DNA from: Janthinobacterium sp. GW456P | GTDB lineage: Bacteria; Pseudomonadota; Gammaproteobacteria; Burkholderiales; Burkholderiaceae_D | Assembly: GCF_002127655.1 (NCBI RefSeq) | Contig: NZ_NEHB01000003.1 | Span: 1-64,000 of the forward strand | Reading direction: 5' to 3' | Length of the DNA: 64,000 nt | Shown here: piece after piece, positions 9,218 through 17,732 of the stretch | How positions within the stretch are numbered: the first letter of the stretch is position 1 | How the letters are laid out: each line of letters begins with the position of its first letter | The notes under the pieces: model-generated | The model's input: the letters and a program-made list of their open reading frames with translations, nothing else | The model's database searches: none | Told to the model about the DNA's origin: nothing | Program-made: the position numbers and the translations under genes

Positions 9218-10065
9218 GTGCTTTCCAGAAAAATACGGTCCATGCGGTCCCAGGCAAAATCGCGCGTCAGGCTCCCCAGCCGCGCTTCCATGCGCCCCAG
9301 GTTCAGGTAGTGGCGAAAGCGCGTCCTGGCGCTGAGGCCTGGCGGGCGCGGCTGGCCGGGATCGAGTTCCCAAGGATGAAAATAGAATATGCCAGCTTGC
9401 CCGTCGCGCGAATTGATGCGTCGCAAAAGCCAGCGCGACAGTGCATACGGCATCAATCTGAAATAGCCGCCGCCGCCGGCCGGCAGGTTGCGCCCGCGCA
9501 GGCGCACGGTGCTGACGGGCAGTTCCAGCACGCCGTGCGGGCCGCGTGGGCGCCAGGCGAAGCGGGGCGCATCGGGCATGCCGTAATGGTCGTGGCGTAT
9601 CGGGTAGATGCTGGAACTGTAGCGGTAGCCGGCTTCCTGCAGCACGTCGAAGGCCCACAGGTTGGCCGCGCCGATGGAAAAACTGGGCGCCCGGTAGCCG
9701 CGCACGGCCAGCCCCGTCAACTGTTCCAGGATGGCCTTGCTGCGGCGCACATCATCGGCAAACTGCGCGGCCGACTGTTCGCTGGCGCGCAGGTGCGCAT
9801 AGCCGTGGCTGGCCACTTCGTGCCCGGCGGCGGCCACGCGGCGCAGCATGGCCGGATAGCGCTCGGCGATCCAGCCCAGGGTAAAGAAGGTGGCGTGGAT
9901 GCCGCGGCTGTCGAGCAGCAGCAGGATGCGCTCGATGTTCGCCTCGACCCGGCATTCCAGGCGGGGCCAGTCGGCGCGCGCGATGTGCGGCGCAAAGGCG
10001 GACACCTGGAAATAATCTTCCACGTCGATGGTGAGCGCGTTGCGCATCGGCACTGGCGGCGTCAT
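9214..10065 (-). CDS. Polysaccharide deacetylase, PEP-CTERM locus subfamily (DUF3473)
   Basis: A 283-residue NodB-type deacetylase. Motif 1 is LTIDVEDYFQVSAF with the catalytic and metal-binding Asp pair. Motif 2 is HEVASHGYAHLR with the two metal His. GYRAPSFSIG supplies the Arg of motif 3, and the FYFHPWELD segment is the late conserved His motif. The C-terminal tail matches DUF3473 found only in this subgroup (TIGR03006). It should remove N-acetyl groups from the exopolysaccharide or its precursor; no signal peptide is visible. The start at 10065 is chosen by its ATGA overlap with the epimerase gene. Confidence 0.92.
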   Translation of the reverse strand: MTPPVPMRNALTIDVEDYFQVSAFAPHIARADWPRLECRVEANIERILLLLDSRGIHATFFTLGWIAERYPAMLRRVAAAGHEVASHGYAHLRASEQSAAQFADDVRRSKAILEQLTGLAVRGYRAPSFSIGAANLWAFDVLQEAGYRYSSSIYPIRHDHYGMPDAPRFAWRPRGPHGVLELPVSTVRLRGRNLPAGGGGYFRLMPYALSRWLLRRINSRDGQAGIFYFHPWELDPGQPRPPGLSARTRFRHYLNLGRMEARLGSLTRDFAWDRMDRIFLEST

Positions 10066-11222
10066 GGCGCTCTCCGGCGCGCCGCCAGCCAGGGCGCGAT
10101 GACGGCCGCGATGCGTTCGGCCGCGTGGCCATCCCACAGGGGCGGAATGCGGCCACGCTTGCCGCCCGTGTCCAGGATGGCGCTTGCCAGCGCCAGGATG
10201 GCTGCCGGGTCCGTGCCGGCCAGGGTATTCGTGCCATCGGTCACGGTGACGGGGCGCTCCGTGTTGGCGCGCAGGGTCAAACAGGGCACACCCAAGGCCG
10301 TGCTTTCTTCCTGAATGCCGCCCGAATCCGTCAGCACCAGGCGCGCCTCTTGCATCAGGCCCAGCATTTCCAGGTAGCCCAGTGGCGGCAGGCGGACGAT
10401 GGCGTGGCGCGCCAGCAAGGGTTCCAGGCCCGCCAGGCGCAGGCCGGCCAGGGTGCGCGGGTGGATGGGAAACAGCAGCGGCAGGCGGGTTGACAGTTGT
10501 CCCAGCGCCTGCAGCAGCGCTTTCAGCTGCGCCGGATCATCGACGTTCGAGGGACGGTGCAAGGTCAACAGTCCATACGCGGGCGGGCAGGCGTGGCCGT
10601 ACGCGCGCAGGGTGGCGGCCGGCTTGGCTGCGCGCGGCAGCTGCCGCCGCAGGCTGTCGATCATGACGTTGCCCGTGAAGTGGATGCGTTCGGCGGCGAT
10701 GCCTTCGTGCAGCAGGTTCGCGCGCGCGCCTTCTTCGCTGGTGAGCAGCAGATCGGACAATTGATCCGTCAGCACGCGGTTGATTTCCTCGGGCATGCGA
10801 CGGTCGCCGCTGCGCAGTCCCGCCTCGACATGGATCACGGGCGTGCCGCGCTTGGCCGCCACCAGCGCGCAAGCAAGGGTGGAATTGACGTCGCCGACCA
10901 CCAGCAGGGCATCGGGCGCCAGCGGCGGATGCGCGTCGAGCACGGCATCGAAGCGGCGCATGATCTCGGCCGTCTGCTGCGCGTGACTGCCGGAGCCGAC
11001 GTCGAGGGCGATGTCGGGCGCGCGCAAGTCCAGGTCAGCAAACAATTGTCCGTTCATGGCCGTGTCGTAGTGTTGCCCGGTATGCAACAAGGTCACGCGC
11101 ACGGCGGGCGCCTGGCGCGCCAGGGCAGCCAGGATGGGCGCCATCTTCATCAGGTTGGGGCGCGCGGCCACCACGCACAGCAGGTGTGCCGGGCCGGCGG
11201 TCGCAAGAGAGGAGTCGGACAT
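10062..11222 (-). CDS. wecB: UDP-N-acetylglucosamine 2-epimerase (non-hydrolysing)
   Basis: A 386-residue cytoplasmic enzyme that interconverts UDP-GlcNAc and UDP-ManNAc. Visible motifs are the N-terminal CVVAARPNLMKMAP loop, HVEAGLRSGDRRMPEEINR with active-site His, Glu and Arg, and LTDSGGIQEESTALGVP, which binds the UDP part. Length is normal for the family. It starts 12 bases downstream of the barrel gene and its TGA overlaps the deacetylase ATG. Together with the tviB/tviC-like genes at 23206-25748 it points to an exopolysaccharide rich in N-acetylated amino sugars. Confidence 0.94.
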   Translation of the reverse strand: MSDSSLATAGPAHLLCVVAARPNLMKMAPILAALARQAPAVRVTLLHTGQHYDTAMNGQLFADLDLRAPDIALDVGSGSHAQQTAEIMRRFDAVLDAHPPLAPDALLVVGDVNSTLACALVAAKRGTPVIHVEAGLRSGDRRMPEEINRVLTDQLSDLLLTSEEGARANLLHEGIAAERIHFTGNVMIDSLRRQLPRAAKPAATLRAYGHACPPAYGLLTLHRPSNVDDPAQLKALLQALGQLSTRLPLLFPIHPRTLAGLRLAGLEPLLARHAIVRLPPLGYLEMLGLMQEARLVLTDSGGIQEESTALGVPCLTLRANTERPVTVTDGTNTLAGTDPAAILALASAILDTGGKRGRIPPLWDGHAAERIAAVIAPWLAARRRAP

Positions 11223-11234
11223 GCTGCGGCCTCC

Positions 11235-12770
11235 TTAGAATTGCATGGTGAGGGTGGCGCTGACGCCGTTTTCGCGGTAGTCGCCGCCCCGGTTGCTGGC
11301 GTGCCGCGTATGCCGCACGTCGATGCTGGCCGTCATGTTCGGCTGCAGGATGCGCGTGTAACCGGCCGTCACGGTGATGTTGTTGTCGCGCCGGGGCACG
11401 GTCAGAGAGCGCACGCTGGCGTAACCGGCATTGACATTCACGCTGGTGCGCGAACTGGCTTGCCAGTTCCAGCCCAGGTTGCCGCCGATCTGGCGCGTGC
11501 GGTCTTCGCTGCCGAATTCCACGCCGGGCAGCAAGCCGCTGTCGATGCCGCTGGCCGTTTGCGCCGTGCGGTCGACGGCCGTGATGCCGGCGATCATCGT
11601 GCTTTTCGCCGTGGCGCGCGCCATCGTCAGCTTCAGCTGCTTTTGCAGGAAATAGCGGTGGCTGAAATAATTGATGGCGCCCCGTTCCGGCCCCAGGCTG
11701 TTGGCGTAGCGCAGGAAGGCGTCGATGCGCAGGCGCCGGTCGCGCGCGTTGGGAAAGATGCCGCGCCACAATTGATCAAGCAACTGGCCCGCGTCGCGGT
11801 TTCCCAGGCGCGAAAACTGCGTCGGCATGGTAGTGATGTTTTCGCTGTAGTTCAGTTGCCAGTTGGTATGACGCTGCAGGAAATTGGCGTCCAGACTGTA
11901 GGTGGTGCCAAAAAAGCGCTTGCCCGTGCTGAAGGCGATGCTGGTGCGCGGCGACGGCGTCCACACGCCGCCCAGTGACCAGAAGCGGCCCTCAGGCGCC
12001 TTGCCGCTGGTCGAGATATAACCTTCCTTTTCCATGCCGCCGCTGGCCGTGGCCGACCATTTGCTGTTGAACGGATAGCGCAGGCCCACGCTGCTGCGCT
12101 GCATGCGCACGGGTGTCAGCTTGCTGTCCTGGGTGCGGCGTACGTCGTGGCTGGCGTTCCAGGTCCAGCCGCCGGCGCGCGGCTCGCCGCTGAGCAGCAA
12201 TTCCATTTCATCGCTGTGCACGGACAGCAGGTCGCCACCGCTATCGACCGTGTTGCGCGTGTAGCGCAGCTCGGCCGTGGCCAGGCCGTGGAAACGGTGG
12301 CGCAGGTAGGGGCTGATGCCCGTGGTGCGCACGCTGCTGGTATTGTCCGTGTCCGGCAGGTCGTCGATCAGTTGCGGGCCGAACGGTGAGATGTTGCGCC
12401 GGCTTACGCTGGCGTTGGCATCGATGAAGAACCAATCCTTGACCAGTTCGGCGTCGGCCGAGGCGTGCAGTTCGTGGTTGTCCGTATCGGCGCGCTGTCC
12501 CGACAGGTATTTATGCCAGCTGTAGTCGAGGTGCACGCGCAGGCGGGGACCTGTGCCGATGAGGGCGATGGCGGGTGCGATTTCCGTGATGAAGTCCGAT
12601 TGCGCCTGGCCCGGCGGCGCGCGCAAGGCGTTGTCCGTATAGCTTTCGCGCAGGCGCAGCGACGGCTTCACCAGCCAGTCGACCGCGCCCGCCGGCGCGG
12701 GCAGCAGCAGGGACAGCAAGGGCAGCAGGGGCAGCGGCAGCGAAACGCGGCGGCTAGTCGTAATAGCCAT
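11235..12770 (-). CDS. PEP-CTERM system outer-membrane beta-barrel protein (TIGR03016-like)
   Basis: A 511-residue predicted outer-membrane protein. A signal peptide with a proline/leucine-rich core ends near residue 29 (APAGAVDW). The body is a series of short alternating strands with aromatic ends, and the protein finishes in TLTMQF, a typical C-terminal barrel strand closing in Phe. By position and type it matches the large barrel found with exosortase A, proposed as the outer-membrane channel for the exopolysaccharide. The start at 12770 lies 17 bases inside the kinase gene. The assignment rests on topology and context rather than on a catalytic motif. Confidence 0.85.
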   Translation of the reverse strand: MAITTSRRVSLPLPLLPLLSLLLPAPAGAVDWLVKPSLRLRESYTDNALRAPPGQAQSDFITEIAPAIALIGTGPRLRVHLDYSWHKYLSGQRADTDNHELHASADAELVKDWFFIDANASVSRRNISPFGPQLIDDLPDTDNTSSVRTTGISPYLRHRFHGLATAELRYTRNTVDSGGDLLSVHSDEMELLLSGEPRAGGWTWNASHDVRRTQDSKLTPVRMQRSSVGLRYPFNSKWSATASGGMEKEGYISTSGKAPEGRFWSLGGVWTPSPRTSIAFSTGKRFFGTTYSLDANFLQRHTNWQLNYSENITTMPTQFSRLGNRDAGQLLDQLWRGIFPNARDRRLRIDAFLRYANSLGPERGAINYFSHRYFLQKQLKLTMARATAKSTMIAGITAVDRTAQTASGIDSGLLPGVEFGSEDRTRQIGGNLGWNWQASSRTSVNVNAGYASVRSLTVPRRDNNITVTAGYTRILQPNMTASIDVRHTRHASNRGGDYRENGVSATLTMQF

Positions 12771-13578
12771 AACCGTAGTAGTCGTTGCCGGGGAACGATT
12801 TGGTCTTGTTGTAGATCAAATGAATGTGTTCACACGACTCGATCTGGCGCAGCGCCTCCTTGACGGCGTGCTGTGTCGTCGTTTCCGCCTCGACCACCAT
12901 CACCACCTGTCCCATCTGTCCCACCAGCGCGTGCGCTTCGCTGGTGATCAGCAGGGGCGGCGAATCGAAGACGACGATGCGGTCGCCATAGCGGCTGGCG
13001 ATTTCGGCCAGCAGCCGGCTCATGGCCCGGCTGGCCAGCAATTCCGTCGCGTGCTTGTTGCTGCGTCCGGCGGGCAGGATGCTCAGGTTCGCCACATTGG
13101 TTTTCAGGATCACATCGGCCATCGCCAGTTGCGGGTCCAGCAGCACGTCCATCAGCCCCGGTTCGGGCGGCAGGCCCAGCACTTTCAGCACGGACGGGCG
13201 CGCCACGTCGGCATCGATCAGCAACACCGTCATGTCCATTTCCATGGCGATGCTCATGGCCAGGTTGATGGCGCAGTAGGTCTTGCCTTCGCCGGGCATG
13301 GCGCTGGTGACGACGATCAGGTTGCCGTGGCGGATGGCCTCGGCGCCGCTGGCGCGCGCCTGGCGCAGCAGCGGGCGCTTGATGATGCGGAAATCCTCGG
13401 CCACCGAACTGCGCCCGCCATCGTGCGTGAGCATGCCTTGCTCGGCCAGCCGGTCCAGGTTCAGGGCCCGGTACTGGGGCGACCGGGCCGTCTGCGCGCC
13501 ATCGACGCCATAGGGCACGCTGGCCTCGGCCACGCCGAGGATCGTGGGTTCCTGCTTGCCGCTGTCCTTGCTGCTCAT
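12754..13578 (-). CDS. Exopolysaccharide tyrosine autokinase (BY-kinase, TIGR03018-like)
   Basis: A 274-residue cytoplasmic BY-kinase. Walker A is SAMPGEGKT, Walker A' is VLLIDADVARPS and Walker B is RIVVFDSPPLL. The C-terminus is a tyrosine cluster (NDYYGYGYYD) of the kind that is autophosphorylated. Such kinases cycle on and off the Wzz-like membrane partner, here the gene directly upstream (19-base gap), and control polymer length and export. The separate-polypeptide arrangement (kinase apart from chain-length protein) is what is seen in exosortase A loci. Confidence 0.93.
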   Translation of the reverse strand: MSSKDSGKQEPTILGVAEASVPYGVDGAQTARSPQYRALNLDRLAEQGMLTHDGGRSSVAEDFRIIKRPLLRQARASGAEAIRHGNLIVVTSAMPGEGKTYCAINLAMSIAMEMDMTVLLIDADVARPSVLKVLGLPPEPGLMDVLLDPQLAMADVILKTNVANLSILPAGRSNKHATELLASRAMSRLLAEIASRYGDRIVVFDSPPLLITSEAHALVGQMGQVVMVVEAETTTQHAVKEALRQIESCEHIHLIYNKTKSFPGNDYYGYGYYD

Positions 13579-13597
13579 CGTCGCTCCCTTGGTGGCT

Positions 13598-15127
13598 CTA
13601 GAATTTCAGCAGCGCGGCCGTCATGACCCCGCCGTACAGCAGGAACAAGCTGCCCAGGCAGGCGCCGAAGCCATAGCGGGCGCGGCGGCGACGTACCTGC
13701 TGCAGCGGCGTCCAGTTCATCGATACCGTGCCCAGCACGTTCAAGCCCGTCGCGTCGCGCAGTTCCGAGGGGCTGAGGAAGGTGGGGCGCACCTGGCTGA
13801 TCAGCAGGGCCGTGGCGACGCCGGCCACCAGCGCCGCGCCCAGCGCCGCACTGAACAGCAGCGGACGGTTCGGGCCGACGGGCGCATATTGCACCGTGGG
13901 CGGGTCGATGATCTTGAAGGCCATCATGTCGGTGGTGGAACTGAGTTCGCCCGACAGCTTGGCCGCTTCGCGCCGGCCGATCAGCTTTTCATAGTTTTCC
14001 TTGTTGATGATGTAGTCGCGGTTGAGCTGCGCCAGCTGCGATTCGACCTCGGGCACGGCATTGCTTTGCGCCAGCAGCCGTTCGTTGCGCGCCGTGTATT
14101 CCTGCACGCGGGCGCGGATGGCGGCCACCTTGGCGTCCGCGTCCGTCAGCGCCACCTTCAATTGCTGCAGCATGGGGCTGTAGTTCTTGCCCGGGTCGCC
14201 GGACGCCGTTTTCAGCTTGCTTTCCTCGATCTTGCGTTCTTCCAGCTGGGCAATGAGCCGCTTCGAAGCGATGATGTCGGGGTGCAATTCCGTAAATTGC
14301 ATGCGCAGGTTGTCGAGGTTCTTGTTGAGCGAAGCGATGCGCTCGTCGAGTTCGGGATTCGTGATGGACGCCGCGTTCGGCTCCATGTCGAGCACGGGCT
14401 CGTCGCCCTCGATCTGGCTCTGGATGGCCTTGCGCGCCTGTTCCGCCTCGACCAGTTCCAGCTTGGCATTGTTCAGGCTATCGGACGACATCAGCAACTG
14501 GCTGCCGTAGTCGATGCCTTGGCGCGGCAGCAGCAGGTTGTTGCGGATCTTGAATTCCTTCACCAGGTTTTCCGCCGCACTCAGCTTGTCCTCGTAATTC
14601 TTGATCTGCTCGTCGATGAATTGCACCGCCTTCTGCGAATCGCCCTTCTTGCCCTGGAAACTGCCTTCGACAAAGATGGTCAGCAGGCTTTGCACGACGT
14701 CGCGCACGAGCTTGGGATCGCGTCCGCTGTAGCTGATGGTGTAGATGTCATAGGCATTCGTGCCCGTGATCTTGATGCGGCTCATCAACTCGTCCAGCTG
14801 GGCCTCGTGCTCGCGCACGGTCTTCGAGTCCAGATCGAGGTCGACCATGCGCATGACCCGCTCCACGTTCGGGCGGCTGAGCAGGGTGCGGCTCATGATG
14901 GCCACCTGCTGTTCCGTGTTCGGCACGCTGGTCATGCCGGCCATCAGCGGCTTGAGGATGGTTTGCGTATCGACAAACACGCGCGCCGACGTCTGGTAGT
15001 CATCGGGCAGGGTGATTACCTTGATGAAGCCGCCGATGGCCACCAGCCACGCCACCAGCACCGCATGCCAGCGATACTTCCAGATGCCTTTCAAGCCGGA
15101 AAGCAGTTGCTGTATCAATTCTTCCAT
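13598..15127 (-). CDS. Exopolysaccharide chain-length determinant (Wzz/GNVR type, TIGR03007-like)
   Basis: A 509-residue inner-membrane protein. The start at 15127 follows a GAAGGAAG ribosome binding site. Transmembrane helix 1 is near residues 18-40 (WHAVLVAWLVAIGGFIKV); a long periplasmic coiled-coil region follows; further hydrophobic segments lie near the C-terminus, including LLFSAALGAALVAGVATALLIS. It is the likely partner of the BY-kinase encoded next. It is the first gene of the minus-strand operon, whose promoter must lie in the 253-base gap shared with epsE. Confidence 0.93.
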   Translation of the reverse strand: MEELIQQLLSGLKGIWKYRWHAVLVAWLVAIGGFIKVITLPDDYQTSARVFVDTQTILKPLMAGMTSVPNTEQQVAIMSRTLLSRPNVERVMRMVDLDLDSKTVREHEAQLDELMSRIKITGTNAYDIYTISYSGRDPKLVRDVVQSLLTIFVEGSFQGKKGDSQKAVQFIDEQIKNYEDKLSAAENLVKEFKIRNNLLLPRQGIDYGSQLLMSSDSLNNAKLELVEAEQARKAIQSQIEGDEPVLDMEPNAASITNPELDERIASLNKNLDNLRMQFTELHPDIIASKRLIAQLEERKIEESKLKTASGDPGKNYSPMLQQLKVALTDADAKVAAIRARVQEYTARNERLLAQSNAVPEVESQLAQLNRDYIINKENYEKLIGRREAAKLSGELSSTTDMMAFKIIDPPTVQYAPVGPNRPLLFSAALGAALVAGVATALLISQVRPTFLSPSELRDATGLNVLGTVSMNWTPLQQVRRRRARYGFGACLGSLFLLYGGVMTAALLKF

Positions 15128-15202
15128 GTCGCTTCCTTCAGATGGCGGTGCTGCACGGTAGATGGGCTGGCGGCGCGGATCACGACGACGTCTTGCAAAA
15201 AA

Positions 15203-15228
15203 TACTTGCTTGTTGAGTAAGCAAAGTA
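15203..15228. promoter_or_regulatory. Inverted repeat in the shared promoter region of the two exopolysaccharide operons
   Basis: TTGCTT and AAGCAA form perfect arms separated by 7 bases (15206-15224), flanked by TAC and AGTA that nearly extend the symmetry. It lies between the divergent chain-length and epsE genes, 76 bases from the first and 153 bases from the second start. The minus strand carries a TATACT hexamer at 15230-15225, so the repeat could be an operator over a promoter for the minus-strand operon. No regulator gene is adjacent. Position and symmetry are seen; function is inferred. Confidence 0.45.
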
Positions 15229-15380
15229 TAGGGCGGCTGCGGAGCAAGATTTCCCAAGATGATTGCTTCTTGATACGCCTCAAGGTTCACTTGCCGGGTT
15301 TTAATAATCATAGGAAGTCGCGGCCCAGCCTGGTTCTGCGGGGCTGCCCATGGACGCGCATCGACTCGAAGAGGCTCCGC

Positions 15381-16004
15381 ATGAATCCATCTCGCCGTGT
15401 ATTTCTCTGCAACACGCTGGTCCTGGCCGGCGCCGCCAGCCTGCTGGGCGCCTGCCGCACCCGCTATCCGCTGGCGCCTTCCGACGACAGCGCTCCCATG
15501 CACGATTACCTGATCGGTCCGGGCGACTCCGTCAACATCATCGTCTGGCGCAATCCGGAAGTGTCGCTGACGGTGGCGGTGCGGCCGGACGGCAAGATCA
15601 CCACGCCGCTGGTCGAGGATCTGGCCGCCAGCGGCAAGACGTCGACCCAGCTGGCGCGCGACATCGAGCAAGCCTTGAGCAAGTTCATCCAGCAGCCCGT
15701 GGTGACGGTCATCGTCACCAATTTTTCGGGGCCATATGGCGAGCAGATCCGGGTGATCGGCGAGGCGGCCAAGCCGCAGGCGCTGCCGTACCGGCAGGGC
15801 ATGTCGCTGATGGACGTGCTCATCGCCGTGGGGGGCATCACCGACTTCGCGGCCGGCAACAAAGCCAGCATCATCCGCATGCGCGAAGGCAACCAGCAGC
15901 AGCTGGCGGTGCGGCTCGACGATTTGCTGAAGGATGGCGATATTTCGGCCAATGTCATGATGCGGCCGGGCGACGTTTTATTGATACCGGAAAGTTTTTT
16001 TTAA
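15381..16004 (+). CDS. epsE: Polysaccharide export lipoprotein, OPX family (TIGR03027-like)
   Basis: A 207-residue protein. The start at 15381 follows GAAGAGG; the open frame extends upstream but that part has no family features. The leader MNPSRRVFLCNTLVLAGAA ends in the lipobox LLGAC, and the SRRVFL run resembles a twin-arginine motif. The mature part has the export domain (YLIGPGDSVNIIVW, DGKITTPLVEDL) and a SLBB-type segment (GEAAKPQALPYRQGMSLMDVL). It should form the outer-membrane or periplasmic export conduit with the chain-length protein. It is transcribed divergently from the main operon, probably monocistronically, with a weak terminator at 16091. Confidence 0.92.
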   Translation: MNPSRRVFLCNTLVLAGAASLLGACRTRYPLAPSDDSAPMHDYLIGPGDSVNIIVWRNPEVSLTVAVRPDGKITTPLVEDLAASGKTSTQLARDIEQALSKFIQQPVVTVIVTNFSGPYGEQIRVIGEAAKPQALPYRQGMSLMDVLIAVGGITDFAAGNKASIIRMREGNQQQLAVRLDDLLKDGDISANVMMRPGDVLLIPESFF

Positions 16005-16090
16005 CAGCGAGCTCGGCAATGTCAAAACAGCACTTATATTTGTCATTTTGTACTTTTCGGCAAATTTCAGCGTGTTCTTTTGCTATCTAA

Positions 16091-16113
16091 AGACAGATTT
16101 CTTCTGTTTTTTT
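16091..16113 (+). terminator. Candidate rho-independent terminator after epsE
   Basis: A short A/T-rich stem (ACAGA/TCTGT with a 5-base loop, extendable by G-U and A-T pairs) is followed by a run of seven T. It lies 87 bases after epsE and 92 bases before the acyltransferase start. The stem is weak, so read-through is possible. Confidence 0.4.
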
Positions 16114-16204
16114 AGCTCAAGGTGGGAACTTCTCCCGTTTTTGTCTTGTCACAAGGCATTGGCTTCAGTCCGTTTCGACGGCTGCCGATGAACGTGAGGA
16201 CAAG

Positions 16205-16951
16205 ATGAGCTTTGAAGATGAACCCATTATTTCTTTCGACACGCCTGGTACTTTCAGTGACCTGGTGGTGGGCGAGGGGCAGATCGACCCGGCCATGGAG
16301 CATGAGCTCGACCTGCAGCGCTTTCATATCCGCATGGCCAATTCGCGTGGCCGGCGCGAAGCGGCCAGCTTGCTGATCCGCAAGATGTACGGCTGGCGCG
16401 GCTATGCCGTCGATCCCGGCACGGCCCATGCGCTCAATAAAATCACACTGTTTGCGGAAACGGCGGGCACCACTGTCGGCACCATGACCTTGTGCCTTGA
16501 TAATGACGAGACGGGCTTGCCCGCCGATGAAAACTTCCGCGACAAGCTCGACGTCCTGCGCGAGCAGCGCCGGCGCCTGTGCGAACCGTCGCGCCTTGCC
16601 ATCGACAAGGGCGTGAGCAAGCGCGTGTTTGCGGCGCTGATTCATATTTCTTATATCTATGCCCACAATATTCACGGCTTTACGGATTACGTGATTGAAG
16701 TCAACCCGCGCCACGTGGTGTTTTACAAGCGCATGCTGGGTTTCCAGGACTTCGGCGGCGAACGCGAGTGCACGCGCGTGGGGGCGCCGGCCGTGCTGCT
16801 ACGGCTGGACCTCGATTACATGGGGGCCCAGATCCGCAAATACGGTGGCCTGATGGAACAGCATGGGGGTGAACGGTCGTTTTACCCCTTTTTTTTTCCG
16901 ACATGGGATGAGCCCGGTATTACCGGCCGGCTGAGGCAGGGGCGCAACTGA
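16205..16951 (+). CDS. PEP-CTERM/exosortase-associated acyltransferase (FeeM/LuxI-like GNAT, TIGR03694-like)
   Basis: A 248-residue cytoplasmic protein; start at 16205 behind GAGGA. It begins with an acidic stretch, then RFHIRMANSRGRREAASLLIRKMYGWRGYAV, TVGTMTLCLD and a CEPSRLAIDKGVSKRVFAALIHISYIYA segment. These fit the N-acyl-amino-acid synthase/acyl-homoserine-lactone synthase branch of the GNAT fold seen next to exosortase genes. The reaction is unknown; acylation of an amino acid, a sugar or a signal precursor are all possible. Its stop is only 4 bases from the stop of the convergent protease gene, so the two transcripts must overlap or terminate in each other's coding sequence. Confidence 0.85.
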   Translation: MSFEDEPIISFDTPGTFSDLVVGEGQIDPAMEHELDLQRFHIRMANSRGRREAASLLIRKMYGWRGYAVDPGTAHALNKITLFAETAGTTVGTMTLCLDNDETGLPADENFRDKLDVLREQRRRLCEPSRLAIDKGVSKRVFAALIHISYIYAHNIHGFTDYVIEVNPRHVVFYKRMLGFQDFGGERECTRVGAPAVLLRLDLDYMGAQIRKYGGLMEQHGGERSFYPFFFPTWDEPGITGRLRQGRN

Positions 16952-16955
16952 TTAT

Positions 16956-17732
16956 TTATTTATTTTTCAGTAAGATCGCCTGCATGTAGCCACCTGGAAT
17001 CGCGTAAGTGATGCCGCTCGGCGCGCTGATGGCCGCCTCCTTGAGGCCTTTGACGTACACCATGTTGACGATGCCGTAGACGAGACCGGTCTCGGGATCG
17101 AACAAGGGGCTGCCGCTGCTGCCCGGATACGCCGTCGCGTCCAGCTGGAACACGGTGTAAGGCGCTTTTTGCAGCTGCGCCAGGCGCCGGACGTCGAGGC
17201 GCTGCGCGTTTTCGCTGGGCATGACCACGGGCGTCAGCGATGACACGGTGGCGCGGTGGGTCACATGGTGCAAGCCCAGCAAGGTGCCTAGCGGAAACCC
17301 TGTAAAGGCCATGGCCTGGCCTTCGCGCACCGTGGCCGCGTCGCCCAGCGCCAGGGCAGGCAGCGGTGTGCCTGCCAGGCGCAGCAAGGCCAGGTCGTGC
17401 TCCGTGTCCAGCGCCTGGACCTTGGCGGGGCGAAATTGCGCTGCCTCGCCCTGGCCCGTGAGTATGCCGATGACTTCGTTCGGATTGGCGTCGAGCAGTT
17501 TCTGGATCACATGGGCGCAAGTGAGCACGCTCAGGCCGTCGCCGGCGACGAAGCCCGTGCCGATGAAATTCATCGGCGGCGTGCGCGTTTTTTGCAGACT
17601 TCCCACGCCGACGATCGATGGTTTGATGCGCGCGATGGTTTGCGCCAGCGGAGCATCGGCGCGGCATGGCGCGCTGGTCAGGGGAAGGCAAAACAGGAGG
17701 GCGGAAAAGCATGTCAACGGCAGGGCTTTCAT
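16956..17732 (-). CDS. Secreted trypsin-like serine protease
   Basis: A 258-residue chymotrypsin-fold protein with an N-terminal signal peptide cleaved after about residue 25 (PCRADAPLAQ). The catalytic triad is visible: His74 in LTCAHVIQ, Asp113 in TEHDLALLRL and Ser206 in YPGSSGSPLF. There is no PDZ domain, so it is not a full DegP/DegQ. The ATG overlaps the O-antigen ligase stop (ATGA), tying it to the polysaccharide genes. It could process periplasmic or surface proteins of the exosortase system; the substrate is inferred from context only. Confidence 0.9.
   Translation of the reverse strand: MKALPLTCFSALLFCLPLTSAPCRADAPLAQTIARIKPSIVGVGSLQKTRTPPMNFIGTGFVAGDGLSVLTCAHVIQKLLDANPNEVIGILTGQGEAAQFRPAKVQALDTEHDLALLRLAGTPLPALALGDAATVREGQAMAFTGFPLGTLLGLHHVTHRATVSSLTPVVMPSENAQRLDVRRLAQLQKAPYTVFQLDATAYPGSSGSPLFDPETGLVYGIVNMVYVKGLKEAAISAPSGITYAIPGGYMQAILLKNK

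Noticed and set aside
15162-15380. 73-residue N-terminal extension of EpsE
   Set aside because: The lipoprotein signal begins at 15381 with a good ribosome binding site, so the extension would bury it.
15128-15380. Sigma-54 promoter for the exosortase operon
   Set aside because: No TGGCAC-N5-TTGC match was found in the divergent region, although such regulation is reported for other exosortase A loci.
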